Source: JADCRZ01 sp031399065 (lineage in GTDB: Bacteria; Bacteroidota; Bacteroidia; Chitinophagales; Chitinophagaceae). Taken from it: DNA of 64,000 bases. Below the pieces are notes generated by a model. It made no database searches and was not told the DNA's origin. It saw nothing but the letters and a program-made list of their open reading frames with translations. The stretch is from assembly GCA_031399065.1 (NCBI GenBank), contig JANNOM010000050.1:97446-161445 (forward strand). The letters run 5' to 3'. This document shows positions 17,348 to 27,320 of this stretch, piece by piece. The position numbers and the translations under genes were made by a program. Numbering within the stretch: the stretch's first letter is position 1; every line of letters starts with the position of its first letter.

Positions 17348-17767
17348 ATGGCCACCAGGAAAACTTGGAAAGAAAAACTGAATGCCGGTAAACAACCCCA
17401 GGTAAAGCGGCTGGAAGCTGCCTTTGCCGATATCCCGGCAAACAGTAATATGCTGATCGCCACACCGCTTATTCTTGATACGTATATCCGCCAGATACCA
17501 AAAGGAACGCATGTGCCGGTCACCACCCTCCGTAAAGACCTTGCATTGGAATACAATGCGGATTACACATGCCCTGTTACCACCGGCATCTTCCTTCGTA
17601 TAGTTGCCGAAGCGGCTTATGAGCAATTTGAACAAGGAAAAAAAATTACGGCCGTCACCCCGTTCTGGAGAGTGGTGGCACCGGGGTCTCCCCTTGCCGG
17701 GAAATTGTCTTTTGGCCAGGATCTTTTGCTCGAACAGCGACAGAAAGAAGGGATAGACGCCGGCTAA
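17348..17767 (+). CDS. MGMT-like family protein (lacks alkyl-acceptor cysteine)
   Basis: The start at 17348 (MATRKTWKEKLNAGKQPQVK) is preferred over a longer in-frame option that would overlap the AraC gene. The 139-residue protein contains IRQIPKGTHVPVTTLRKDLA and YTCPVTTGIFLRIVAEAAYE followed by TPFWRVVAPGSPLAGKL. This resembles the DNA-binding half of methylguanine methyltransferase-like proteins, but the PCHRV alkyl-acceptor motif is replaced by FWRVV, so it would act as a non-enzymatic alkyltransferase-like protein. Only moderately sure of the family; the exact function is unknown. It lies directly behind an AraC/GyrI gene. Confidence 0.6.
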   Translation: MATRKTWKEKLNAGKQPQVKRLEAAFADIPANSNMLIATPLILDTYIRQIPKGTHVPVTTLRKDLALEYNADYTCPVTTGIFLRIVAEAAYEQFEQGKKITAVTPFWRVVAPGSPLAGKLSFGQDLLLEQRQKEGIDAG

Positions 17768-17959
17768 CAGTAATTACCAGGAGTAATAAGCAATTATCCT
17801 AAACAAAGCGATCGGTGTGATTAAAAACCGGCAGGTAAAGTATCGTTGCAGTGAAAAAGCTGCCGTTAAAGGATATGTGCGATTATTCAAACATATTACA
17901 AATAGCTTCGGAAAGATGAAACGTATTTTCATTAATTTTACCGGAACTATCGCAAAGCA

Positions 17960-18529
17960 ATGAACCATCAAAACTATTACACAGGCAATAAAATAACAGG
18001 AGCAACTCCTAACCCGGTAATCCCCGATCCGGATGCAACGGATGCAGCCTTTATAGAAACAGCCAACCAGGTGCTGATAGATACCGTGGAACTGGCCAGG
18101 AAACTAGTAGGCACGCACCAGGCAGCAGCCGCCATTATTATCGATAAGGACTGGAATTATGTCAGAAAATATTTTTCCCTATCGCAGAAATATGCCGCCT
18201 GGGCTAACTATGCCGAACCAGCTACCGGCTACGGAACGCATAACTGGCTGCTGCACGTTAATAAGCCGGTGAGACTAACGGATGAAGCATTGAAAAACCA
18301 TCCCGAATGGAAAAACTTCGGTACTGAATCAGACAGGCATCCACCGATGAGAGGCTGGCTGGCTGCCCCTATTATTGACAGAGATAGTAGAAACTGGGGC
18401 CTGGTACAATTGTCAGATAAGTATGAAGGCGATTTTGATGAAGATGATGAAAGATACTTTCTTCAATTAGTACGGCTTATTTCTACTACCCTGGAGAATG
18501 CCTGGGAAGTAAGGAATTTAAAAAAATAG
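17960..18529 (+). CDS. GAF domain-containing protein
   Basis: A 189-residue soluble protein with one GAF domain, about residues 25-185: ETANQVLIDTVELARKLVGT, AAAAIIIDKDWNYVRKYFSL, then MRGWLAAPIIDRDSRNWGLV and a closing DERYFLQLVRLISTTLENAW. Stand-alone GAF proteins bind small molecules or act as signalling modules. No output domain is present. It ends 81 bases before the GH92-type gene, but no functional link can be seen. Confidence 0.75.
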   Translation: MNHQNYYTGNKITGATPNPVIPDPDATDAAFIETANQVLIDTVELARKLVGTHQAAAAIIIDKDWNYVRKYFSLSQKYAAWANYAEPATGYGTHNWLLHVNKPVRLTDEALKNHPEWKNFGTESDRHPPMRGWLAAPIIDRDSRNWGLVQLSDKYEGDFDEDDERYFLQLVRLISTTLENAWEVRNLKK

Positions 18530-18610
18530 GCTGTGGAAACAGAACGCTTATATTACCTACCTTTCTTAATAATCACTAAAACGCTTGCCGGCAGGCCATT
18601 TATAAGAGTC

Positions 18611-20779
18611 ATGAAAAATAGCTGCTTTAAACATCAATTCATTTTATTACTGACAGGTAGTTTAGTGCTGCTATCGCGACCCGGCATTTCGCAGACCAGT
18701 CCGGCAGACTATGTACAACCTTTTATCGGGGTACTCAACGAAGGAGCCTGTATGCCGGGCCCCTCCTTACCCTTTGCTTCGGTATACCCAAGCCCTAACA
18801 CGCTTAACGGGGATAATGGCGGATACGCGTTTAATAAAGGAATTACGGGTTTCGCTCAATTGCATGCCCAGGGTACAGGAGGGTTAAAGCCATACGGGAA
18901 CTTCCTGGTATCACCACAGCTTGGACTGAGTATCAGGGAAGCTGACAGGCAAAGTCTTAAAGAAGAAGAATCTGCATCTGCTTTCTATTATCAAGTAATT
19001 CTTAAAAAATACGGGATTCGCTGCGAGCTAAGTCCTACCCACAACGCAGCACTCTACCGGTTTACCTTTCCGGCAACGGACAGTGCCACCGTATATATTG
19101 ACATAGCGCGAAAAAACGGAGGAGAGATAGGGTTGGACAGCGGGTTTATAAAAATAGGTGCAGATAACAAGTGTATATACGGAGGAGGCAGGTACGGTAA
19201 TAACTGGCCCGATGGTACGCATAAATGGAATATGTATTTTTATGCGGAGTTCAGTAAGCCTGCTACTTATAAGGGTACGGCAGCTAAAGGCAAGGTGCAA
19301 AGCGGTAATACGGAAGCCTCGGCAAAAAAAGATTCACTCGGTGCTTACCTGGGGTTCAGTTTTAAAGACAAACAGGAAATACTTGTGAAAATGGCTGTTT
19401 CATTTATGAGTTGGGAACATGCCCGCCAGCTGGCACAAAACGAAATACCGGACTGGAGTATGGAAAACATACGGCAGGCAGCTAGAAATGCATGGAATAA
19501 AAAACTGTCAGCAATCCGGATTTCCGGAACACAGGAAGAGAAGATCATCTTTTATACCAACCTTTTCCACGCTTTTATCCAGCCACGAAACCGTACAGGT
19601 AACAATAGCTGGAATACCAAAGAAGATTTCTGGGATGATCATTATACACTATGGGACTCGTGGAAGACGCTGTTTCCATTAATGACTATTATAGACAGGG
19701 AGATGGTCGCTTCCAACATACGGGCGTTTATAAACCGTCACCGTTACAATGGTTATGTAGCGGAGGCGTTCATTAATGGTAAAGAAAGCGCGGTGGGTCA
19801 GGGAGGAAATACGGTGGATCACGTGATAGGCGATGCGTATGCACGAAAAATAACCGGTGTGGATTGGGAGAAAGCGTATGCTATTTTAAAGTACAATGCA
19901 GATTCGATGCGTACGCCCGGTTACAGTAACCTGGGTTATATGTACCACGACGAACCGAATAAATATTCATGGAGAACAAAAGCAGGTTCGGCCACGCTGG
20001 CTTTTGCGTTTGAAGATTATTGCGCCGCAATAGTGGCAAAGGGATTGGGTAAAAAACAGGATGCTGACAAATACATGGCCCGCAGTAATAACTGGAAAAA
20101 TAGCTGGAATAAAAAAGCGGAAAGCAAAGGCTTTACCGGTTTTATCATGGCCAGGAAAAAGGACGGAACCTTTGATGAAATAGATCCTAAGACCGGGTAC
20201 GGAAAGCATTTTTATGAAGGTACCTGCTGGGAATATTCTTATGAAGTACCCCATGACATACCCGGTTTAATTACGCTGATGGGTGGCAGGGATACCTTTA
20301 CCCGTCGCTTACAATATGCGATGGATCAGCACCTGATCGATTTTGGCAATGAGCCGAATTTTATGACTCCCTGGCTTTTTGCCCATGAAGAGGTGAGAAG
20401 GCCGGATCTGACTTCTTTTTATGTCCGCACCAAAGTGTTACCCCAATTTACCCGTTACGATTTACCGGGCGACGACGACCAGGGAGCAATGGGCTCGCTG
20501 TATGTGTTTTTAAAACTGGGTCTTTTCCCGCTGGCAGGCACAAACAAATTTTACCTGCATGGTACTTCGCTTACAAAATCGGTTATACAGCCCCAGGGGC
20601 AAAAACCGTTTACCATCACGACCACGAATGGTGGAGAAAAGACTATTTATATAAAATCAGTACGATTAAACAGTAAAAAACTGAACCGAAGTTTTATTAC
20701 ACAGGAAGAAATAATGGCCGGCGGATTGTTGGAAATGGAAATGACGGATAAACCCGTAAACTTCCTGACAACGAATTAG
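18611..20779 (+). CDS. Glycoside hydrolase family 92-type enzyme (exo-alpha-mannosidase-like)
   Basis: The start at 18611 gives a signal peptide (FILLLTGSLVLLSRPGISQ) after MKNSCFKHQ; an upstream in-frame start would add 26 non-signal residues. The 722-residue protein has GH92 landmarks in order: VQPFIGVLNEGACMPGPSLP, HAQGTGGLKPYGNFLVSPQL, HYTLWDSWKTLFPLMTIIDR, YEGTCWEYSYEVPHDIPGL, GNEPNFMTPWLF and PGDDDQGAMGSLYVFLKLG. GH92 enzymes are Ca2+-dependent inverting alpha-mannosidases. The usual WDxFRT reads WDSWKT here, so substrate details may differ. It is the only forward-strand enzyme gene beside the reverse-strand polysaccharide locus. Confidence 0.82.
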   Translation: MKNSCFKHQFILLLTGSLVLLSRPGISQTSPADYVQPFIGVLNEGACMPGPSLPFASVYPSPNTLNGDNGGYAFNKGITGFAQLHAQGTGGLKPYGNFLVSPQLGLSIREADRQSLKEEESASAFYYQVILKKYGIRCELSPTHNAALYRFTFPATDSATVYIDIARKNGGEIGLDSGFIKIGADNKCIYGGGRYGNNWPDGTHKWNMYFYAEFSKPATYKGTAAKGKVQSGNTEASAKKDSLGAYLGFSFKDKQEILVKMAVSFMSWEHARQLAQNEIPDWSMENIRQAARNAWNKKLSAIRISGTQEEKIIFYTNLFHAFIQPRNRTGNNSWNTKEDFWDDHYTLWDSWKTLFPLMTIIDREMVASNIRAFINRHRYNGYVAEAFINGKESAVGQGGNTVDHVIGDAYARKITGVDWEKAYAILKYNADSMRTPGYSNLGYMYHDEPNKYSWRTKAGSATLAFAFEDYCAAIVAKGLGKKQDADKYMARSNNWKNSWNKKAESKGFTGFIMARKKDGTFDEIDPKTGYGKHFYEGTCWEYSYEVPHDIPGLITLMGGRDTFTRRLQYAMDQHLIDFGNEPNFMTPWLFAHEEVRRPDLTSFYVRTKVLPQFTRYDLPGDDDQGAMGSLYVFLKLGLFPLAGTNKFYLHGTSLTKSVIQPQGQKPFTITTTNGGEKTIYIKSVRLNSKKLNRSFITQEEIMAGGLLEMEMTDKPVNFLTTN

Positions 20780-20843
20780 TGATACAACAAACCACCGGCC
20801 ATTTGAAAAAAATCATTCTATAAAAAATATACAGTTAGCCAGT

Positions 20844-23800
20844 TTATTGTACAACCAGTTTATAATCACGCGTACCAAAATGACTATTTAACCGCACGAT
20901 GTATAATCCTTTTCTTGCTATACCTGCAATATTCAGAGCTGTTTTGGATGTATTCCGGACATTGCGTTGTAATACCAGTTTACCATTCATATCGAATATC
21001 TCTATCCTGGCGTTTTCTACCCGGGTACCGAAGTTGATCGTCAGTTCACCGTTTTCTCCCAGCGGGTTGGGGTATATGCCTGGTTGGGTGTCTGGTTGCG
21101 TAACCGGCGTAATGGCTGCATTCACCGCCATCCGGTTCGGCGCCCCGTTCACTTCAAAGTTGGAAATGGCGATGCAACCGATCTCTGTTTTAACGCACCG
21201 GTTGCTGAACGAGGCCGTGTTATTGCGGAAAGCATACTGTGTGCCGATGGTTTGCTCCGCTCCCCCGTTCGCCCGTACATAGATATCGTACCGGTTCGTG
21301 GAAGTATTGAGCACCAGCCGGAAGTGGTAAGCTGTATTCGGACTGTACGACACAGTATTCGATGCCGCATACACGCCGCCATTTCGTGCATCGATCCTAT
21401 TGGTATTATTGAACCGGACAATGGCTACCATTGCAGTGTATGCCGTTGTTGCAGAACCGTTCAGGCTTACTACCCCGTCCATCGAGGTCGAACCCGGAAC
21501 CGCATCAAATTCCACCGTAAACGTGCCGGACTGTGAAGTAAAGGTCGTATTCGTAAAGCCCTGAGGTCCGCCCGAACAGGTGGCCGCCGTATTGGCCGTG
21601 GCTGGCCCGCTCGCCGGCGATGTATTACCTGCAGCGTCTTTGGCTCGTATCGTAAAGGTATAACCCGTGCCGGCCGTTAAGCCCGTAACCGTTGCCGTTA
21701 GTCCCGTAACCGATGTCTTTAAGGTAGTACCCTGGTATACATCGTATCCCGTTACCCCCACATTGTCCGTAGAACCCGTCCAGGAAAGCCCTGCCGTGGT
21801 GGTCGTTACGCCCGTTACCGTCAACCCGGAAGGAGCACTGGGTGCCTGCGTATCCGAAGACCCGCCGCCGCCCGTTACCGTAAAGTTACTAACCGTTAAC
21901 CCGCAGCTAATCGTCTGCACCGCCCGGTTATTGAGTTGGGTCACCGAAGCCTGCTCTGTACGGAAGGAATAGTTAGTGCCTATCGTTACCTGCGACCCGC
22001 CGGCAGGGGTAACATAAATATCGTATTTACGCGTGGCCACGTTCACGACCATGCGTACCCGGTAAGAGGTGCCAGCCGTATAGGCCAGTGGTGTTGCGGC
22101 CGCATAGGCACTCCCGTTACGGGCTCTAATAAAGCCGTCTGTATAAAACTGCACCGAGCTTGCCAGCGAAGTATAGGCGGTAGTAGACCCGTTGCTTAAG
22201 CCCACCACTCCATCCATACCGGCACCCGAAGGCACTACATCGAATTCAGCAGTAAAGCTACCAGTCTGGTTAGTAAAAGAATTGTTAGTCCACGGTACCG
22301 GGCTGCCGCAACCCGCCAGCGTGGTGACGTTCAATGCCGTGCTGGCTGCCGATACATTCCCCGCGGCATCCTTTGCCTTCACAGTCATCGCGTACTGTGT
22401 ACTCGCACTCAGTCCCGTAATGGCTGCCGAAGTACCCGTAACCGAGGTTTTAAACGTGCCGTTCTGAAACACATCGTACCCTGTAACACCCACCGCATCC
22501 GTAGAGGGTGACCACGAGAGCGTAAAACCGGAAGCCGATATATTGCTCGAACTCAATCCCGTTGGGACTGTAGGGGCCTGCGCATCGCCCCCGGTTCTTG
22601 TTAAATAAAGAAGCCAGTCCCCGGGAATATTAGGAGCGCTGAGGTTATTTCCCGTTGTTGTTCCAGGAATATTTTGCCTTGTATTTGTATTGGAGCCACT
22701 GATCCAAACACCGTTATAGGTAGTTCCTCCAGGAGTTGAAACGTTCACGCTGCCTCCGGAAGGTAAATATACAAGGTAGCGGGAACCCGTTTTAGCAAGG
22801 CAATAACCACTGCTGCTAATACCTTGTGCGGGCGACATTTCATAAAAGGGAATGGATTCCATAAAGTCCCAGACCTTTTTCACAATTTCGTGCTTAGATT
22901 GGTTCCGTTGTCCCAAATCAAGGGTGCCGGTATAACCGGTAGAACTGTTGCCATTATTATCGGCAAAGTTAAGCGCACCGCCGGCCATCATAATTACCCA
23001 GGTATTCTGGCGTATCTGGAGATCTGTGTAAGCAATCTGAAAAACATTGCCATACCATAGCACTTCCTGGGCATATAGTGGTTGATTTGCATTCCTCCTG
23101 TTCATAAGTCCTGTATAAAGATCATTTAAACTGGTAGTTTTAGGACCCTGCAGTATTTGGTAAGATGCCCACGCCTCATTTTCGAACGGGTTTACGTTAG
23201 TTGCATTATGACAGGAAAGCAAATGCCCCTGGGTGTTTTCAGTAGCTATTTTTGTACCCAAGGCATTTACCTGACTTAAAGTGAACTCGTTAACATCTTC
23301 GGACAGGGGTTCAGGACCGGCAACATTGAAAAGCCCGTTCCAGTAGGCACTTAGCCTTGCAACGGTGTAGTTGATATAAAGTGTTTGACCTGCAGCATCT
23401 GTAGGAAAATTGGAGTCCTGACCGAAAAACCCGGCAAACGGGAATACGATTATTTTCCTGGCTGCCAGTATATCCAGAATGCGTTCCATCTTGGCGTATT
23501 CAGCGGGGTTAGGTCTGTTAGTACCGGAGTTCCAAAGATTCGGTGTGCTCCAATCCCGACCGCGGCCTGGTTCGTTCCGGTTAAGTAAATGGCTAGCAAT
23601 AGAAAGGGTGTTGTATTTATTGGCAACCATCGAGTCTAAAAATTCATTTCTATTAGCATCAGAATAGTTGGAGGCAAAAAAGCGATCGCCCACATGAAAG
23701 CTGCGTATAAGCCGGTGTTGACCGCCTTTGAAACCAAACCATTTTGGATTGGTTTCATCCGCGGAAATTAATCCCGGAATATCGGAAGCCACACAGTTAA

Positions 23801-24122
23801 AACTGCCGGTAAACTGGGTCTGACTTGCATCCGTAAACGAAGCAGTATAAGTCCATTGACCTAACTGATCGGGCATTACCCTTATTTTCCAATTCGTACC
23901 TCCATCATAAAATCCCTTGCACGTCAGTTTTGTTTGATCAGGTCTTGTGAATTCAACGCTTAAGGTGGTCTGTATAAATGGATTGGTATATGTTCTCGTA
24001 TTCTGAATATCCGTTTGAAATTTAGACCATAAGCCGACCTGGGCATTTATTCCTAAGGCATGTAAACAAAAAAATATAAACAGAAGCGTGGTTCTATTTA
24101 TAAAGTTGGTAAGTATTTTCAT
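20844..24122 (-). CDS. Secreted DUF5060/DUF4038 glycosidase-like protein with repeated modules and T9SS tail
   Basis: The start at 24122 places the signal peptide (FINRTTLLFIFFCLHALGINA) at the N-terminus; the frame extends 46 codons upstream without one. The 1092-residue protein reads: DUF5060 (about 29-110, GLWSKFQTDIQNTRTYTNPF), a DUF4038-like TIM barrel (115-410, with FPFAGFFGQDSNFP and SGPEPLSED-type loops), a small beta domain to about 500, fibronectin III (511-595), module A (602-750), fibronectin III (754-840), module B (846-990) and a T9SS type A tail from about 1015. DUF4038 relatives (GH140-like) cleave plant and microbial glycans; the substrate here is unknown. It shares 1.6 kb of near-identical DNA with the next gene. 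Confidence 0.8.
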   Translation of the reverse strand: MKILTNFINRTTLLFIFFCLHALGINAQVGLWSKFQTDIQNTRTYTNPFIQTTLSVEFTRPDQTKLTCKGFYDGGTNWKIRVMPDQLGQWTYTASFTDASQTQFTGSFNCVASDIPGLISADETNPKWFGFKGGQHRLIRSFHVGDRFFASNYSDANRNEFLDSMVANKYNTLSIASHLLNRNEPGRGRDWSTPNLWNSGTNRPNPAEYAKMERILDILAARKIIVFPFAGFFGQDSNFPTDAAGQTLYINYTVARLSAYWNGLFNVAGPEPLSEDVNEFTLSQVNALGTKIATENTQGHLLSCHNATNVNPFENEAWASYQILQGPKTTSLNDLYTGLMNRRNANQPLYAQEVLWYGNVFQIAYTDLQIRQNTWVIMMAGGALNFADNNGNSSTGYTGTLDLGQRNQSKHEIVKKVWDFMESIPFYEMSPAQGISSSGYCLAKTGSRYLVYLPSGGSVNVSTPGGTTYNGVWISGSNTNTRQNIPGTTTGNNLSAPNIPGDWLLYLTRTGGDAQAPTVPTGLSSSNISASGFTLSWSPSTDAVGVTGYDVFQNGTFKTSVTGTSAAITGLSASTQYAMTVKAKDAAGNVSAASTALNVTTLAGCGSPVPWTNNSFTNQTGSFTAEFDVVPSGAGMDGVVGLSNGSTTAYTSLASSVQFYTDGFIRARNGSAYAAATPLAYTAGTSYRVRMVVNVATRKYDIYVTPAGGSQVTIGTNYSFRTEQASVTQLNNRAVQTISCGLTVSNFTVTGGGGSSDTQAPSAPSGLTVTGVTTTTAGLSWTGSTDNVGVTGYDVYQGTTLKTSVTGLTATVTGLTAGTGYTFTIRAKDAAGNTSPASGPATANTAATCSGGPQGFTNTTFTSQSGTFTVEFDAVPGSTSMDGVVSLNGSATTAYTAMVAIVRFNNTNRIDARNGGVYAASNTVSYSPNTAYHFRLVLNTSTNRYDIYVRANGGAEQTIGTQYAFRNNTASFSNRCVKTEIGCIAISNFEVNGAPNRMAVNAAITPVTQPDTQPGIYPNPLGENGELTINFGTRVENARIEIFDMNGKLVLQRNVRNTSKTALNIAGIARKGLYIVRLNSHFGTRDYKLVVQ
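20974..22590. repeat. Long direct repeat, copy 1
   Basis: This stretch is nearly identical to 24452-26065 in the same orientation; by eye the identity is above 90 percent with no large gap. It encodes fibronectin III, module A, fibronectin III, module B and the start of the T9SS tail. Synonymous sites are conserved too, so recent duplication or gene conversion is likely. A third copy at about 27460-28790 is more diverged and lacks the second fibronectin III domain. Confidence 0.8.
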
Positions 24123-24276
24123 AATAATTTGAATAAATTGATTGAATGAATATAAAGTCAATGAATCTTTACGCACAAATGGCAAATCTTTATCAGGTAA
24201 ATAAGAAATATCAAAAGTATTTCGGGGAGCCAGAGAATCGTTAAAATAAATCTTCTCCATAAGATACCTGAATAAA

Positions 24277-24310
24277 AAGAGGCTGTATCAAAAGATCGAT
24301 ACAGCCTCTT
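24277..24310 (-). terminator. Intrinsic terminator after the PL-like gene at 24322
   Basis: AAGAGGCTGTATC and GATACAGCCTCTT form a 13-bp perfect stem around an 8-base loop. On the reverse strand the stem is followed by a short T-rich run. It starts 12 bases beyond the stop codon of the gene ending at 24322, so it separates that gene's transcript from the next reverse-strand gene. Confidence 0.75.
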
Positions 24311-24321
24311 GCAAAACCGGT

Positions 24322-27018
24322 TTACTGCAATAGTAATTTATAATTATGCACTTTTTTATCGTTGCTTACTTTTATAATATATACTCCTTTCCGTAATAGA
24401 TTTCCTGTATTAATTTTTGCTTTTGAAACTGCTTTTGTTGTACGCGTTAAAACCAGTTTACCATTCATATCGAATATCTCTATCCTGGTGTTTTCCACCC
24501 GGGTACCAAAGTCGATCATAAGCTCACCGTTTTCTCCCAGCGGGTTGGGGTATATGCCCGGTTGGGTATTTGATGGCGTAACCGGCATAATAGCTACATT
24601 CACCGCCATCCGGTTCGGCGCCCCGTTCACTTCAAAGTTGGAAATGGCGATGCAACCGATCTCCGTTTTAACACACCGGTTGCTAAACGATGCCGTGTTA
24701 TTACGGAAAGCGTACTGTGTGCCGATGGTTTGCTCCGCTCCCCCGTTCGCCCGTACATAGATATCGTACCGGTTCGTGGAAGTATTGAGTACCAACCGGA
24801 AATGGTACGCTGTATTCGGACTGTACGACACTGTGTTCGATGCCGCATATACGCCGCCGTTCCTGGCGTCGATCGTGTTGGTGGTATTAAACCGTACGAT
24901 CGCCGCCATCGCCGTATATGCAGTCGTGGTGGTGCCGTTCAGGCTTACTACCCCGTCCATCGAGGCCGAACCGGGAACCGCATCAAATTCCACCGTGAAC
25001 GTGCCGGACTGGGAAGTAAAGGTCGTATTCATAAAACCCTGCGGTCCGCCCGAACAGGTGGCCGCCGTATTGGCCGTAGCTGGCCCGCTCGCCGGCGATG
25101 TATTACCTGCAGCGTCTTTGGCTCTTACTGTAAAGGCGTATCCTGTGCCGGCCGTTAAACCCGTAACCGTCGCCGTTAGTCCTGTAACCGATGTCTTTAA
25201 GGTAGCACCCTGGTACACATCGTATCCCGTTACCCCCACATTGTCTGTAGAGCCCGTCCAGAAAAGCCCTGCCGTGGTGGTCGTTACGCCCGTTACCGTC
25301 AACCCGGAAGGAGCACTGGGGGCCTGCGTATCCGAAGAACCGCCCGATACCGTAAAGTTACTCACTGTTAACCCGCAGGTAGTCGTTTGCACCGCCCGGT
25401 TATTGAGTTGGGTCACCGAAGCCTGCTCCGTACGGAAGGAATAGTTAGTGCCGATCGTTACCTGCGACCCGCCGGCAGGGGTAACATAAATATCGTATTT
25501 ACGCGTGGCCACGTTCACGACCATACGCACCCGGTAGGATGTGCCGGCTGTATATGCCAGCGAATTAGCAGCCGCATAAGTACCCCCGTTGCGTGCTTTA
25601 ATGAAGCCGTCCGAATAAAACTGCAATGCAGTCGCCAGAGATGTAAAGGCAGCAGCGGTACCGTTGCTTAAGCCCACCACTCCATCCATACCGGCACCCG
25701 AAGGTACCGCGTCGAATTCAGCAGTAAAGCTGCCAGTCTGGTTAGTAAAAGAATTGTTGTTCCACGGTACCGGGCTGCCGCAACCAGCCAGCGTAGTAAC
25801 GTTTAATGCCGTGCTGGCTGCCGATACATTCCCCGTGGCGTCCTTCGCCTTTACAGTCATCGAGTACTGTGTGCTCGCACTCAGTCCCGTAATGGCCGCC
25901 GAAGTACCCGTAACCGAGGTTTTAAACGCGCCGTTCTGAAACACATCGTACCCTGTAACACCCACCGCATCCGTAGGGGGTGACCACGAGAGCGTAAAAC
26001 CGGAAGCCGATATATTGCTCGAACTCAATCCTGTTGGAACAGTGGGAGCCTGCGTATCGCCGCCCGTTAAAGGCCGGCCGGTCCATAATTCAAAATCATC
26101 CCAATATATCTGCATTGCATCACCTTGATCGTCTACATGGTTAACGAACCTTGGATCGGTATATAACTTAAAAGGACTGAACTCTTCTAATCCATCTAAT
26201 GGTTGGTTGGTATCGGGGTGATATGTATAATTGGTGATGTCGAAAATGACTGATTTAGATCCTCCCTCCGGTGTAACGGAAAAATAGAACTTACCATTTG
26301 CGGCATTCCCTTCTTTCCAATGTATTTCACAAGTCATCCATTTGGAATATGGAATGGTAAACCCCGTATTGGTGTTTTCCCAGGTATCCGGACCCCATGA
26401 TCCGTTTGAGCCCCCCGTTTTTTCTTCTCCCTGTACTTTAAAATGAAGTACTTTACCTGTACCGGATTCTTTTCTGAGACCTAGTGTAATTCTAAAAGGG
26501 AAAGGATCATTTTCCCAGTCTTTTTCATTCCAGAATTCTGCAATAGTCAGCCAATTTACCGTACCCGGATAGCTTTCCAGCTTCTGCATATCAGGATGGA
26601 AATACATTCTGAATTTATAGTAGACTTCAGTCAGGTTTGTATTACCATATAAATCACTTTGAATACGCCCTACACTTGCATCCGGTGTTTTCAGATAATA
26701 CTTTAATACTTTATTGGCACTATTGACAGGATCCGTATCTATTCGAGCGTACCTGTCACTGGCGGTTCCAGATGACTGATAATATATTTTGTAACTGCCG
26801 ATCTTAGGATGGCCTTCCAGGTCAGTCACCCAGTTATTAGGTGCCGCCACTGAATTATCCGTTCCCGTTATATCTGTATGCGCATTGGAAGGCGATCCGA
26901 CACTTCCAGACTCAAAGCCTGACCTGAAAATCAGTTGCTGGGCATTTGTTACTGTCGCGGCAGTATAAAAAGAAAGAAAGAAGAAAAGAGCCGCCATTGG
27001 AAATAGCATTTTTTTCAT
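24322..27018 (-). CDS. Secreted polysaccharide-lyase-like protein with repeated modules and T9SS tail
   Basis: This 898-residue protein has a signal peptide (MAALFFFLSFYTAATVTNA). A concanavalin-like beta-jelly roll covers about residues 28-315 (LIFRSGFESGSVGSPSNAHT, YYKFRMYFHPDMQKLES, EIHWKEGNAANGKFYFSV, MQIYWDDFELWTGRPL). This resembles heparin-lyase-type polysaccharide lyases, but catalytic residues cannot be placed with confidence. Then come fibronectin III (319-405), module A (409-555), fibronectin III (560-645), module B (652-800) and a T9SS type A tail from about 822. It is followed by a strong terminator. Confidence 0.75.
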   Translation of the reverse strand: MKKMLFPMAALFFFLSFYTAATVTNAQQLIFRSGFESGSVGSPSNAHTDITGTDNSVAAPNNWVTDLEGHPKIGSYKIYYQSSGTASDRYARIDTDPVNSANKVLKYYLKTPDASVGRIQSDLYGNTNLTEVYYKFRMYFHPDMQKLESYPGTVNWLTIAEFWNEKDWENDPFPFRITLGLRKESGTGKVLHFKVQGEEKTGGSNGSWGPDTWENTNTGFTIPYSKWMTCEIHWKEGNAANGKFYFSVTPEGGSKSVIFDITNYTYHPDTNQPLDGLEEFSPFKLYTDPRFVNHVDDQGDAMQIYWDDFELWTGRPLTGGDTQAPTVPTGLSSSNISASGFTLSWSPPTDAVGVTGYDVFQNGAFKTSVTGTSAAITGLSASTQYSMTVKAKDATGNVSAASTALNVTTLAGCGSPVPWNNNSFTNQTGSFTAEFDAVPSGAGMDGVVGLSNGTAAAFTSLATALQFYSDGFIKARNGGTYAAANSLAYTAGTSYRVRMVVNVATRKYDIYVTPAGGSQVTIGTNYSFRTEQASVTQLNNRAVQTTTCGLTVSNFTVSGGSSDTQAPSAPSGLTVTGVTTTTAGLFWTGSTDNVGVTGYDVYQGATLKTSVTGLTATVTGLTAGTGYAFTVRAKDAAGNTSPASGPATANTAATCSGGPQGFMNTTFTSQSGTFTVEFDAVPGSASMDGVVSLNGTTTTAYTAMAAIVRFNTTNTIDARNGGVYAASNTVSYSPNTAYHFRLVLNTSTNRYDIYVRANGGAEQTIGTQYAFRNNTASFSNRCVKTEIGCIAISNFEVNGAPNRMAVNVAIMPVTPSNTQPGIYPNPLGENGELMIDFGTRVENTRIEIFDMNGKLVLTRTTKAVSKAKINTGNLLRKGVYIIKVSNDKKVHNYKLLLQ
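24452..26065. repeat. Long direct repeat, copy 2
   Basis: Same orientation and content as the copy at 20974-22590. The two lie 3.5 kb apart, so recombination between them would delete most of the intervening sequence and fuse the catalytic part of one enzyme to the tail of the other. Confidence 0.8.
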
Positions 27019-27023
27019 ATCTG

Positions 27024-27031
27024 CAAATTTA
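27024..27031 (-). promoter_or_regulatory. Candidate -7 box for the PL-like gene at 24322
   Basis: On the reverse strand this reads TAAATTTG, a match to TAnnTTTG ending 5 bases before the start codon at 27018. A leaderless transcript would result. The rest of 27019-27320 is AT-rich and shows no gene. Confidence 0.3.
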
Positions 27032-27320
27032 TAATGTTGATGATTTATTTTATATCCGTAGCTGTTCTAAGCGAGTATTCCTACACGTTATAGTATTGCG
27101 TTGTTATGTGGTAATAAAAAAGCAAATACTGAAGAAAAATAGTTTAAAAAGATGTTGTTGAAAGTATAAACAAGCTGTACTGATTAAAAAATAGTATTAG
27201 ATAATAGAATACGAAAGTCATTAGTGCTGGAATGCATATATGGCAATAATAAATTTTTGAAGACATTCATCTATATTAAGTAAGGAGGGCCTTTGACGAC
27301 ATCTCCCTTGCAAAGCCAGG

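Noticed and set aside
27240..27320. Terminator after the lyase gene at 27321
   Set aside because: Only a broken AAGGGAG/CTCCTT pairing without a U-tract.
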